Below are positions 25,170 to 33,186 of a DNA stretch of 64,000 bases, piece by piece. The stretch is from Paenibacillus sp. G2S3 (GTDB lineage Bacteria > Bacillota > Bacilli > Paenibacillales > Paenibacillaceae): assembly GCF_030123105.1 (NCBI RefSeq), contig NZ_CP126095.1:2728001-2792000 (forward strand), in the 5' to 3' direction. The position numbers were made by a program, and so were the translations under genes. The notes under the pieces are model-generated. The model made no database searches. It had not been told where the DNA came from and was given only the letters and a program-made list of their open reading frames with translations. Position 1 is the first letter of the stretch. Every line of letters begins with the position of its first letter.

Positions 25170-25199
25170 TTGCACAAGTAAGCGGATTCAAGGTATCAT
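25170..25199 (+). promoter_or_regulatory. Probable promoter of the HPr-like gene
   Basis: TTGCAC (25170-25175), 18 bp, TATCAT (25194-25199), about 55 bp before the start codon. The same hexamers form the ccpA promoter. Confidence 0.45.
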
Positions 25200-25253
25200 A
25201 AGAAATGATTACAAATGACTTATGTTTCATAATCAAGTTGCGGAGGGATTTCT

Positions 25254-25499
25254 ATGTCCAGTAACAATGCGGCAATCGTTGATATTGCTCAAACGGCAGG
25301 TCAGTTCAACTCTTCAATCGTTCTTCAAGCGGACAACAAGTACATTGATGTTAAGAGTATCCTTGGTTTGTTCACGACTTTGGTATCAAGCCAAAGCTAC
25401 GAGCTTCATGTTCACGGAACAGATGCAGAAGAAGCTAAGAAGGCAATGAGTGAAGTTTTTGCTAAACACGGTTTGAACTTTACAGTTGTAGCTGAGTAA
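25254..25499 (+). CDS. HPr-fold protein lacking the phosphorylatable histidine
   Basis: An 81-residue protein that aligns with HPr from about residue 12: IAQTAGQFNSSIVLQADN, YIDVKSILGLFTTLVSS, then YELHVHGTDAEEAKKAMSEVF. DVKSILG matches the HPr Ser46 loop, making Ser35 the equivalent. By the same alignment His15 is Asn4, Arg17 is Ala6, and beta strand 1 is absent. GCGGAGGG lies upstream of the ATG and no upstream frame restores the missing part. It therefore cannot act as a PTS phosphocarrier; a Crh-like regulatory role is possible but inferred. Monocistronic, between a promoter and a terminator, far from ptsI and ccpA. Confidence 0.8.
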   Translation: MSSNNAAIVDIAQTAGQFNSSIVLQADNKYIDVKSILGLFTTLVSSQSYELHVHGTDAEEAKKAMSEVFAKHGLNFTVVAE

Positions 25500-25514
25500 T
25501 AGTTGTATGTAAAG

Positions 25515-25547
25515 ACGTCCTACCGATTTACGGTGGGGCGTTTTTTC
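25515..25547 (+). terminator. Rho-independent terminator after the HPr-like gene
   Basis: ACGTCCTACCG pairs with CGGTGGGGCGT, followed by TTTTTTCT. Confidence 0.85.
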
Positions 25548-25631
25548 TAGAAATAGATGAGGAATTAACGCCATCCCATATAAACAACATAGCTGCTTCT
25601 TTCAAATAAATGGTTAGTATAAACAGAATTG

Positions 25632-25660
25632 TTGTATTGATATCCGATTTCGACTAATAT
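25632..25660 (+). promoter_or_regulatory. Probable ylaN promoter
   Basis: TTGTAT (25632-25637), 17 bp, TAATAT (25655-25660), 51 bp before the start codon. Confidence 0.45.
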
Positions 25661-25711
25661 TAAGTAAAATAGTAAAAGCAGCTTAACTTTTGGACATGGG
25701 GGGGAAGAGGC

Positions 25712-26008
25712 ATGACTTCGTCGGAATTACAGGAACAGTTTAATCTTAAAGCGATCAATCTTCTACAAGAAGATGCCGATAAAATTCAGCAACTTATTGA
25801 AGTGCAGATGGAAAATCTGGCAACACGCTACTGCCCTCTCTATGAGGAAGTGCTCGATACCCAAATGTACGGTTTCTCAAGAGAGGTCGATTTTGCGGTT
25901 AGAGCAGGTTTGGTGCCAGAGATTACCGGTAAAATGGTGCTGAGTAAGCTGGAGCGGAATTTAGCAGTACTCTATGAGGCATTGAATAACAAAGCAAAAG
26001 AAGAATAA
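25712..26008 (+). CDS. ylaN: YlaN family protein (UPF0358/DUF1507)
   Basis: A 98-residue soluble helical protein. The family signature [20 protein letters not shown] (near residues 39-58) and DFAVRAGLV are clearly conserved with Bacillus YlaN. In Bacillus and Staphylococcus the protein has been linked to iron homeostasis through the Fur repressor. Strong G-rich ribosome binding site before ATG. Monocistronic. Confidence 0.92.
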   Translation: MTSSELQEQFNLKAINLLQEDADKIQQLIEVQMENLATRYCPLYEEVLDTQMYGFSREVDFAVRAGLVPEITGKMVLSKLERNLAVLYEALNNKAKEE

Positions 26009-26031
26009 GTTTTGATTTATAGTATTCATAG

Positions 26032-26074
26032 AAACGCACATGAGGACAGATCGTCACTCATGTGCGTTTTTTTT
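26032..26074 (+). terminator. Rho-independent terminator after ylaN
   Basis: AACGCACATGAG pairs with CTCATGTGCGTT, followed by eight T. Confidence 0.88.
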
Positions 26075-26102
26075 GAGAATTATAGAATGAATAGGGAAGT
26101 AT

Positions 26103-27173
26103 TTATACTAGATAAAAGGAGACTCCGAGAATTAGATAGACCGTTAACAGTAATAGACCCTCATACCAGTTGGTCGAACCATCCTGAGTGATTGATTTGG
26201 CAATAAAGACGGCGACACCAATGGCGACGATTTCGATCGTTGTAAAAACAATGTCCATAGTATCACCCATGAAATAACTGGCGAAGATAAGTACAGGCGC
26301 TACGAATAGTGCAATTTGAAGACTGCTCCCGACGGCTATTTCTACTGCCGCCCCGATTTTGTTCTTCATGGCTAGCATAATGGCTGCACTATGTTCTGCG
26401 GCATTACCGATGATTGCCACGAGGAAGGCGCCTACAAACAGTTCACTAAATCCAAAGCGCTCAGTTAGTGTTTCTAGCGTCCCTACCAGCCACTCACTCA
26501 CAAAGGCTACCATCACAGTAGCAAGAAGTAGATAAAGGATGGATCTGTTTCTGGACCACTTAGGCGCATGCTCATGAGCCATTTCATCCTTGTCGGCTTC
26601 TGTAACGTCCTCTAGATGTTTCTTATGCGTAATCATAGAGAAGACTAGCCAAGCCATGTACGAGGCGATGAGCAGCCCAGCAACGATTAAACTTAGCACG
26701 TCTGTATCTTTTTCAGTTATGGAATGGGTATTGAAGAACATAGCCGGAACAAATAAGGCGATCACCGCTACGATCATAAGGGAACCGTTCATACCGGCAA
26801 GGGTTACGTTAAAGTTCTGCACTTTGAACTTCATCCCACCGGCGAAAATACTTAAACCTAGGACAAGCAGCAGGTTGCCGATAATGGAACCGGTAAGACT
26901 GGCTTTCACCATGTCGAACAGTCCTTCCTTCACTAGGAAAAAGGCAATGATTAGCTCTGCGGCATTTCCGAAGGTAGCGTTTAGGAAGCCGCCTAACCGC
27001 TGTCCAGCATAATGAGCTACACTTTCTGTGGCGCGGCCCAGAAATCCAGCTACAAACACAACAGCGACTGCAGAGAGAACGAACTGAAGCGTGTGGTCCC
27101 AATCTGCATAATGGCCGATAGCACTAAGGATAAAGGTGATTGCCAGCAAGGCTGGTGAAATCCATTTTTTCAA
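26103..27173 (-). CDS. Calcium/proton antiporter (CaCA family, Cax/ChaA-like)
   Basis: Integral membrane exchanger that expels Ca2+ or related cations in exchange for protons. About eleven hydrophobic segments in 356 residues. Both alpha repeats are visible: GGFLNATFGNAAELIIAFF with GSIIGNLLLVLGLS, and FLVAIIGNAAEHSAAIMLA with GSSLQIALFV. An acidic/His-rich loop (DVTEADKDEMAHEHA) separates the halves. The TTG at 27173 giving MKKWISPALL is preferred because GGAG lies 11 bases upstream; a GTG at 27185 has no room for a binding site. Convergent with ylaN. Confidence 0.88.
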   Translation of the reverse strand: MKKWISPALLAITFILSAIGHYADWDHTLQFVLSAVAVVFVAGFLGRATESVAHYAGQRLGGFLNATFGNAAELIIAFFLVKEGLFDMVKASLTGSIIGNLLLVLGLSIFAGGMKFKVQNFNVTLAGMNGSLMIVAVIALFVPAMFFNTHSITEKDTDVLSLIVAGLLIASYMAWLVFSMITHKKHLEDVTEADKDEMAHEHAPKWSRNRSILYLLLATVMVAFVSEWLVGTLETLTERFGFSELFVGAFLVAIIGNAAEHSAAIMLAMKNKIGAAVEIAVGSSLQIALFVAPVLIFASYFMGDTMDIVFTTIEIVAIGVAVFIAKSITQDGSTNWYEGLLLLTVYLILGVSFYLV

Positions 27174-27327
27174 TGTAAAGTACACTCCAATCTATGTATT
27201 CAGGATCAATTCATAATCAATATACCCAAATTATTCCTAAGTGTAAACGAGAAAGCGAGAAACTGATTTGCTTTTTAGCCTGTTTAGGAATTACAATAAT
27301 TGATAATGAGTTAAGGGGGGATATGGC

Positions 27328-27693
27328 ATGGCAGAACAACTTCAATTGGAAATGGGAAATATACGAATTTCAAATGACGTCGTCTCGAAAATTGCCGGAT
27401 TGGCTGCCTTGGAGACTCCAGGAATTGCAGCCATGTCAGGTGGCCTATCAGAAGGCTGGGCGAAACGTTTAAGTGGTAAGAACGTCCAAAAGGGCGTTAC
27501 CGTTGAAGTGGGACAGCTAGAAGCAGCAGTAGACCTGCGTATTATAGTTCTCTATGAAACACCGATACATGAAGTGTGCCGGATGCTTCAACAGAACGTA
27601 CGCGAAGCTGTGGAGAGCATGACTGGACTTCATATTGTTGAAGTGAATGTCAAAGTTGAAGGCGTAGCCTTTAAGAACGATGAAATCGCTTAA
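27328..27693 (+). CDS. Asp23/Gls24 family envelope-associated protein
   Basis: A 121-residue Asp23 domain: GNIRISNDVVSKIAGLAA, GVTVEVGQLEAAVDLRIIV, YETPIHEVCRMLQQNVREAV and LHIVEVNVKVEGV. Such proteins associate with the cell envelope or modulate lipid metabolism (compare YqhY and YloU). AAGGGGGG precedes the ATG. YloU, the Asp23 protein usually encoded just before fakA, is absent from that place in this window; this gene is a separate paralogue. Confidence 0.9.
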   Translation: MAEQLQLEMGNIRISNDVVSKIAGLAALETPGIAAMSGGLSEGWAKRLSGKNVQKGVTVEVGQLEAAVDLRIIVLYETPIHEVCRMLQQNVREAVESMTGLHIVEVNVKVEGVAFKNDEIA

Positions 27694-27713
27694 TGTAAAA
27701 GAGCTTGTACACC

Positions 27714-27753
27714 AAAAAAGCAGCCCAAGATATTTATCTTGGACTGCTTTTTT
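27714..27753. terminator. Bidirectional terminator between the Asp23 gene and ftsW
   Basis: AAAAAAGCAGCCCAAGATA pairs with ATCTTGGACTGCTTTTTT. It serves convergent genes. Confidence 0.88.
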
Positions 27754-27784
27754 ATATATTCTAGTAGATCTGGATTTATGAATC

Positions 27785-29029
27785 TTACCGGGAACGAACT
27801 TTTCTAACTGTAGTTACAGATTTCGTAACTTCCTCTTTAGCTGGAAGATTGGTTTCTCTTGAAATGCTCAGCATAATTCCCATGGACAGCATACTCACAA
27901 GAAGTGAAGAGCCGCCATAGCTGATAAATGGCAAAGTTACTCCGGTAAGCGGAATCGTCTTTGTTACACCACCAATATTGACAAAGGCCTGAATGGCAAT
28001 GAGGCCCATAATACCAATGCCCACTAGTGTGCCAAAGGGATCCTTACACCTTAATGCGATTAAAATACCTCGCCAGATAAAATACAGGTATAACATCAGA
28101 AATAATGCCGTTCCTACAAAGCCGAATTCTTCACCGATCACGGGGAAAATAAAGTCCGTATACGGGTATTTAAGATAATCCAGCTTTTGAATGCTTTTGC
28201 CAAATCCAGAGCCACTGACTCCACCTTGTCCGAGAGCGGTCAAAGACTGAATAATATTATACCCTTCACCTTCAGCATCCTGATAGGGATCTAAGAAAGC
28301 TTGAATACGACCTTTTTTGTAGTCCTGATTGGCGGCTACTTTGTCGGATGCGGGGGAAAGGGAATCAATTGCTGCTTTAGCTCCCAAAACAATCCCTACC
28401 CCTAGCACCAAGAGTGCGATAGAGCCTAGGATATGCTTCATGCTGGCACCGCCTGCATAAATGACAAGTCCACTGGTAGCCACAAGAATAAGGCAAGAGC
28501 CCAGATCTGGCTGCATCATAATAAGACCGGCAACTATACCTACAATGACCATTACAGGGATATATCCTGTACGGAAATCTCTAAACCGTTCACCTTTTTT
28601 GGTAATCAGTGCAGAGAGATACAGGATAATCGATATTTTGGCCAGTTCGGTAGGTTGGATCCCTAGCTTCCCGATACTTAACCAGCTCTTGGCGCCATTG
28701 ATTCTTTCGGAGAAGGCTACAATTAGCAGTAGGATTATGGTGATGATGAAGATAGGTACATACCACTTCTTGAATTTACTGTAGTGAATATTCATGGATG
28801 TAAACATAACAACGATTCCAAGTACGATCCAAATCATTTGGCGTTTCATGAAATATAGAGGGTCATTACCGAACTTCGAGCTCGCTAAGGTCAAACTGGA
28901 GCTAGCACTGAAGACCATGACTAGACCGAAACCCACAAGTAGTAGTGTTAAGATAAGTAGTTGGAAATCGGGTGTTCCTCTTTTGGGCAGGCTGACATTT
29001 TGTTTCGTCTTTCCCTTTCTGTTACTCAA
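27785..29029 (-). CDS. ftsW: SEDS-family glycosyltransferase, FtsW-type
   Basis: Polytopic peptidoglycan polymerase of division, sporulation or elongation. 414 residues with about ten transmembrane segments. SEDS hallmarks: FSASS near the first helix, INGAKSWLSIGKLGIQPTEL with the key Glu and Lys, GFGKSIQKLDYLKYPYTDFI, FPVIGEEFGFVG, and TGVTLPFISYGGSSLL. FtsW is favoured by length; SpoVE and RodA are close relatives. TTG start overlaps the TGA of the upstream yugN-like gene (TTGA). A GGAGG lies only one base before it, so translation is probably coupled. Confidence 0.85.
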   Translation of the reverse strand: MSNRKGKTKQNVSLPKRGTPDFQLLILTLLLVGFGLVMVFSASSSLTLASSKFGNDPLYFMKRQMIWIVLGIVVMFTSMNIHYSKFKKWYVPIFIITIILLLIVAFSERINGAKSWLSIGKLGIQPTELAKISIILYLSALITKKGERFRDFRTGYIPVMVIVGIVAGLIMMQPDLGSCLILVATSGLVIYAGGASMKHILGSIALLVLGVGIVLGAKAAIDSLSPASDKVAANQDYKKGRIQAFLDPYQDAEGEGYNIIQSLTALGQGGVSGSGFGKSIQKLDYLKYPYTDFIFPVIGEEFGFVGTALFLMLYLYFIWRGILIALRCKDPFGTLVGIGIMGLIAIQAFVNIGGVTKTIPLTGVTLPFISYGGSSLLVSMLSMGIMLSISRETNLPAKEEVTKSVTTVRKVRSR

Positions 29030-29373
29030 GCCTCCAACAGCTGCTTTAATTCGAGAATCCGAGTAGCAGCAGTGTCCAATACTGGTTTAGGCACCGGGGA
29101 GTCATACTCCAGGCCATGGGGGAAGGTTGCTTTCCCTAAGTATACGGCTTCAATTGCAAGTACGGCATCAGCTTTCTCCAGCTTCCCCTCGACAGCGCGA
29201 GTGTTGATGCGTAGAAAGTATTCGCCACCATCCTGTGGGTCTTCAATTTTGCAGTCGTAAGTGGCACGATAGTATTCCCATTGCCAGCGAATGAAGCCAG
29301 CCTTTGTCGCACTCTCGTCCAGATAGAGAAGATCACTCTTCAATCCTACGAGGCCCGTGTTCTCAAAAATCAT
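29026..29373 (-). CDS. YugN-like family protein
   Basis: A 115-residue protein (from the second ATG) with the YugN-like pattern MIFENTGLVGLKSDLLYLDE, RWQWEYYRATYDCKIED, YFLRINTRAVEGKLE and YLGKATFPHGLEYD. Function unknown. AAGGGGG lies 11 bases before the ATG at 29373 and only 2 before an ATG at 29382, so the former is chosen. It overlaps ftsW by 4 bp and is co-transcribed with it. Divergent from the M20 amidohydrolase. Confidence 0.8.
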   Translation of the reverse strand: MIFENTGLVGLKSDLLYLDESATKAGFIRWQWEYYRATYDCKIEDPQDGGEYFLRINTRAVEGKLEKADAVLAIEAVYLGKATFPHGLEYDSPVPKPVLDTAATRILELKQLLEA

Positions 29374-29611
29374 AGCACGCATATCCCCCTTATGAAGTAT
29401 AATGATGAATTCATGATCCGTTTGCTGATGTTCTACCTCATGATAGTATGTTTCTAAACGTTGTGCAAGAGTTGGTACCTCCTAACGATACCCAGTTTTT
29501 TGCGTTTCTGCTACAATAAAAGAATTATAGCCGTGTGCGGCAGGAACAAAGTGAACAGGACTGCTGTCGCATGCTATTGATGCGGGTTTAAGAAGAAGGG
29601 ATGGAGAATGT

Positions 29612-30793
29612 ATGAAGAGCTTAGCGGTAGATTCGCTCATGCCGGAGATCGTGGAATGGAGACGCCATTTACACCGTCATCCGGAGTTGTCTTTTCATGA
29701 AAAGGAAACGTCATCATTTATAGCAGACAAGTTAGCAGAATTCGGTATTGAAGTTAGAAGAAGCACGTCTGGGTATGGAGTAACAGGTATATTACGAGGA
29801 CATCGGCCGGGGAAAACGGTGGTCCTTCGCGCGGATATGGATGCACTTCCTATTAAAGAGGAAAATAAGAAGGATTACGTTTCGCAAAATGAGGGGGTTA
29901 TGCATGCCTGTGGGCATGATGGACACACTTCAATACTGCTGGGTGTAGCCTCTTACTATAGCAGCCGCCTTGATGAGATAGAAGGGGAGCTGCGTTTTCT
30001 TTTTCAGCCAGCAGAGGAGGTATGCCCAGGTGGTGCGCAGGGGATGATTGCCGAAGGCATGCTGGAAGGCGCGGATGCAGTGTATGGTTTGCATTTGTGG
30101 ACTCCGCTTGCAATGGGAACCGTGGGGAGTGCGCCTGGCCCTCTTATGGCATCTGCTGATGAATTTTTCATTGATATCATCGGCAAGGGCGGACACGGTG
30201 GTATGCCGAATCGCACGATTGACAGCATTGTGGCCGGGGCGGCACTTGTAACTCAGCTTCAGAGCATCGTAAGCCGCTCTGTGAACCCGCTGGAGCCCGC
30301 TGTTCTGAGTGTAGGGACCATTCAAGGGGGATTCGCCCAGAATGTCATTGCTGAGCATTGCCGGATTACAGGGACCGTGCGAGCGTTCGACGAGGAGACC
30401 CGTTATCTGATTCGCAGCAGGATCGAAGAAATGACAGTTTCAATAGCTGGTGCATACGGTGCGGAGGCTAAGATAGATTATGTTATGGGATATCCGCCAC
30501 TCGTAAATCACGAAGGGGAATATCAACGTTTTACTGAGGTAGCACCAGAAGCACTAGGAGAAGCCGTTCAAGTGATTCGGATGGAAAAGCTGATGCCAGC
30601 TGAAGATTTTGCCTACTATGTAAAAGAGATTCCTGGCTGCTTTATGTTCGTAGGTGCTGGGAATCCAGATAAAGATGCAGTCTATCCGCATCATCATAGC
30701 AAATTTGATTTCGACGAGGATGCTATGCTACATGGGATGAAATTACTAATTGCTATGGCAAATTCCTGTCTGCAAGAGAAGATAATCGTATAA
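29612..30793 (+). CDS. M20-family amidohydrolase
   Basis: Metal-dependent hydrolase of N-acyl amino acids or a related amide (the hippurate hydrolase/N-acetyl-diaminopimelate deacetylase group). The 393-residue protein has WRRHLHRHPELSFHE at the N-terminus, RADMDALPI, metal ligands in HACGHDGH (Cys100 and His102), FQPAEEVCPGGA, a lid domain with GKGGHGGMP, and a final ligand in HHHSKFDFDE. The exact substrate cannot be read from sequence. Monocistronic, divergent from the yugN-ftsW pair. Confidence 0.88.
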   Translation: MKSLAVDSLMPEIVEWRRHLHRHPELSFHEKETSSFIADKLAEFGIEVRRSTSGYGVTGILRGHRPGKTVVLRADMDALPIKEENKKDYVSQNEGVMHACGHDGHTSILLGVASYYSSRLDEIEGELRFLFQPAEEVCPGGAQGMIAEGMLEGADAVYGLHLWTPLAMGTVGSAPGPLMASADEFFIDIIGKGGHGGMPNRTIDSIVAGAALVTQLQSIVSRSVNPLEPAVLSVGTIQGGFAQNVIAEHCRITGTVRAFDEETRYLIRSRIEEMTVSIAGAYGAEAKIDYVMGYPPLVNHEGEYQRFTEVAPEALGEAVQVIRMEKLMPAEDFAYYVKEIPGCFMFVGAGNPDKDAVYPHHHSKFDFDEDAMLHGMKLLIAMANSCLQEKIIV

Positions 30794-30855
30794 TTTCTTT
30801 TCATAGAGGAGAACCTATTCCATAACATGGAGATCATGATTAGGAGGGGACATCC

Positions 30856-31287
30856 TTGAAGACAGTGAAAGAGGTTATGACGAAGGAACCTGCAGCAGTC
30901 ACGTTACAGGATAACGTGTATGAAGTCGCTGTTAAAATGAGAGATCATGACACTGGATTTATACCGGTCATCGATAATGAAGAAAATAAGACTCTGCTCG
31001 GAGTAATTACAGATCGTGATCTAGTGATTAGAGGGTATGCAGCAAAGCACCCTGGATCAACTTCTGTGGAAAAGGTAATGAGTAGTGAAATTCAGACCGT
31101 CTCAGAGAATACTTCTGTAGATGAGGCTGCAGAACTCATGTCGAACTGGCAAATTCGCAGATTGGCTGTGACCAGTGGTCAGAAGCTGATTGGTGTTGTA
31201 TCCATCGGTGACTTAGCGGTGCGCAACATTTTTGCGGACGAGGCTGGCGAAGCACTTCATGATATTTCGCAGCAGCATTTACATTAA
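30856..31287 (+). CDS. CBS-domain pair protein
   Basis: A 143-residue protein consisting of two CBS motifs: VKEVMTKEPAAVTLQDNVYE with GVITDRDLVIRG, and VEKVMSSEIQTVSENTSVDE with GVVSIGDLAVR. Stand-alone CBS pairs bind adenosine nucleotides and sense energy or stress state; the ligand and partner are unknown. TTG start with GGAGGGG upstream. A terminator follows. Confidence 0.88.
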   Translation: MKTVKEVMTKEPAAVTLQDNVYEVAVKMRDHDTGFIPVIDNEENKTLLGVITDRDLVIRGYAAKHPGSTSVEKVMSSEIQTVSENTSVDEAAELMSNWQIRRLAVTSGQKLIGVVSIGDLAVRNIFADEAGEALHDISQQHLH

Positions 31288-31301
31288 ATAGTTTGATAGG
31301 G

Positions 31302-31336
31302 AAGCTCATGACCGTTATGCGGGGATGAGCTTTTTC
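31302..31336 (+). terminator. Rho-independent terminator after the CBS gene
   Basis: AAGCTCAT (31302-31309) pairs with ATGAGCTT (31325-31332), followed by TTTCC. Confidence 0.75.
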
Positions 31337-31340
31337 CTGT

Positions 31341-31405
31341 TCAAATATCCTTATATTTCTCGCATAAACGCTTACCGTCCTTGTGGGACGTCGAAGGCTT
31401 TTTTG
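31341..31405 (+). repeat. Dispersed ATATAAG/hairpin repeat, copy 2 (right half)
   Basis: 31350-31380 is a perfect 31-bp match to the reverse complement of 184-214. It includes AAACGCTTACCGTCC, which folds back on GGGACGTCGAAGGC, followed by TTTTTT. The left arm seen in copies 1 and 3 is missing. It sits right after the CBS terminator and about 70 bp before the helicase start. Confidence 0.7.
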
Positions 31406-31473
31406 CTTATATGAATGTAAGCAGATTACATAACGCAAGCTTGGATGAAATTAATGATTGGGGAGGGAACATT

Positions 31474-33186
31474 ATGAATGAGACAGGGGCTTGTATTGTA
31501 CGCAGGGATCGAACGATTCTACTGGAATGCGCACATCGCGGTTTTGAGAAGGCGAGGAAAGAACTAGGAACCTTTGCAGAGCTCGTAAAGAGTCCTCCGG
31601 CTTATCACACCTATAGAATCACTCCATTATCACTATGGAATGCAGCCTCGCTTAATTATACAGCGGAAGCGATTATTTCAAGTCTGCATGATCTCGCGCG
31701 CTGGGGTGTTCCTGCCGGACTGGAGGAAGAGATCGGAACTCTTCTCTCTAGGTATGGGAGGCTGACCCTTCACGGACAGGAAACTTCGAATGAAATCATT
31801 ACGCTTAGGGCTGACACAGCTGAGATTCTGGATGAACTAGGGAATGAATCAAGTCTAAAGGAATTAGGTTTGCAGAGAATAAATCCACTAGAAAGCTCGT
31901 GCTCTGCGGAGTACAGGGGACTTTTAAAGCAAGAGCTGATGAGACTAGGCTATCCTGTACTGGATTATGCTGGTTATCATGTGGGACAAGCTCTAAGCTT
32001 GGCCTGGAAGGAGTCTTGCAATACCTCCGGGGATGGAGCGAAAGGTGGATCATTTGGGCTGCGTGAATACCAGCAGGAGGCCGTTCAGTTGTTTCAAGGG
32101 ACAGAAGGGCAAGGCGGCAGCGGGGTAGTTGTGTTGCCTTGTGGAGCGGGTAAGACGGTAGTGGGGTTAGCCGTTCTTGAAAGTCTACAATGCGAAACAC
32201 TGATTTTAACTTCAAATACAACTTCAGTAAGGCAATGGGTGGATGAGCTGCTTGAGCGAACCGATTTGGATGATGAGTCTATTGGTGAATATTCCGGCGA
32301 AAAAAGAGAAGTGCGACCAGTTACTATAGCTACCTATCAGATATTAACGCATCGTCAAGCCAAAGGCGGACCTTTTCTCCATATGAAGCTGTTCAACGAA
32401 CGCAACTGGGGCTTGATTATTTATGATGAGGTCCATCTGCTTCCAGCTCCAGTATTCCGGGCTACAGCAGATATTCAGGCTACTAGAAGACTAGGTCTCA
32501 CTGCCACTCTGGTAAGAGAAGACGGGAAGGAAGGGGACGTATTCTCTTTGATCGGGCCTAAGCGTTACGACATGCCTTGGAAGGAGCTGGAGCAGCAGGG
32601 CTGGATCGCAGAGGTGGAATGTGTCGAGATGATCGTACCGATGAGCTCTGAGCTAAGACAGAAGTACTTGTATGCGGAAGCCAAAGAGAAATTTCGTATG
32701 GCCTCATGTAATCCTGCAAAAGCTGAGGTTGTAGTAGAGCTTTTAAAAGTCCATCAGGGCTCATCGGTTCTGGTTATAGGACAGTATCTCGACCAATTAA
32801 CTGAACTGGCGGATAAGATCGGTGCACCTCTGATTACTGGAAAAACGAAGCAGCGAGAAAGAGATGAGCGGTATGCAGCATTTAACGAAGGGAAGATTCA
32901 GGTGTTGATTGTATCTAAGGTGGCGAATTTTGCGGTGAATCTGCCAGATGCGTCGATTGCTATTGAGGTTTCAGGAGCTTTTGGATCAAGACAGGAGGAG
33001 GCACAGCGTTTGGGAAGGATCTTGCGTCCGAAGGCGGGTGAGAACAAAGCGTACTTCTATTCGCTGGTATCTGAAGATAGTCGAGAGCAGGATTTCGCTA
33101 TGCGCCGCCGGATGTTTTTGACAGAACAGGGGTATGAATATGTCGTTAAAATGGTGCCGAGCGGAAAGGGGCGAACGATCCATTGA
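31474..33186 (+). CDS. XPB/Rad25-type DNA helicase
   Basis: Superfamily 2 helicase related to eukaryotic XPB. 570 residues from the ATG at 31474, which has GGGGAGGG 6 bases upstream. N-terminal domain has the family pattern RDRTILLEC, FAELVKSP, HTYRITPLSLWNAA. The motor has Walker A PCGAGKT (222-228), DEVH (318-321), TATLVRED (343-350, with the XPB RED triplet), a second RecA lobe with LVIGQYLDQL, and QRLGRILRP. The stop overlaps the next gene's TTG by 4 bp. DNA repair is the likely role; bacterial versions are little studied. Confidence 0.9.
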   Translation: MNETGACIVRRDRTILLECAHRGFEKARKELGTFAELVKSPPAYHTYRITPLSLWNAASLNYTAEAIISSLHDLARWGVPAGLEEEIGTLLSRYGRLTLHGQETSNEIITLRADTAEILDELGNESSLKELGLQRINPLESSCSAEYRGLLKQELMRLGYPVLDYAGYHVGQALSLAWKESCNTSGDGAKGGSFGLREYQQEAVQLFQGTEGQGGSGVVVLPCGAGKTVVGLAVLESLQCETLILTSNTTSVRQWVDELLERTDLDDESIGEYSGEKREVRPVTIATYQILTHRQAKGGPFLHMKLFNERNWGLIIYDEVHLLPAPVFRATADIQATRRLGLTATLVREDGKEGDVFSLIGPKRYDMPWKELEQQGWIAEVECVEMIVPMSSELRQKYLYAEAKEKFRMASCNPAKAEVVVELLKVHQGSSVLVIGQYLDQLTELADKIGAPLITGKTKQRERDERYAAFNEGKIQVLIVSKVANFAVNLPDASIAIEVSGAFGSRQEEAQRLGRILRPKAGENKAYFYSLVSEDSREQDFAMRRRMFLTEQGYEYVVKMVPSGKGRTIH

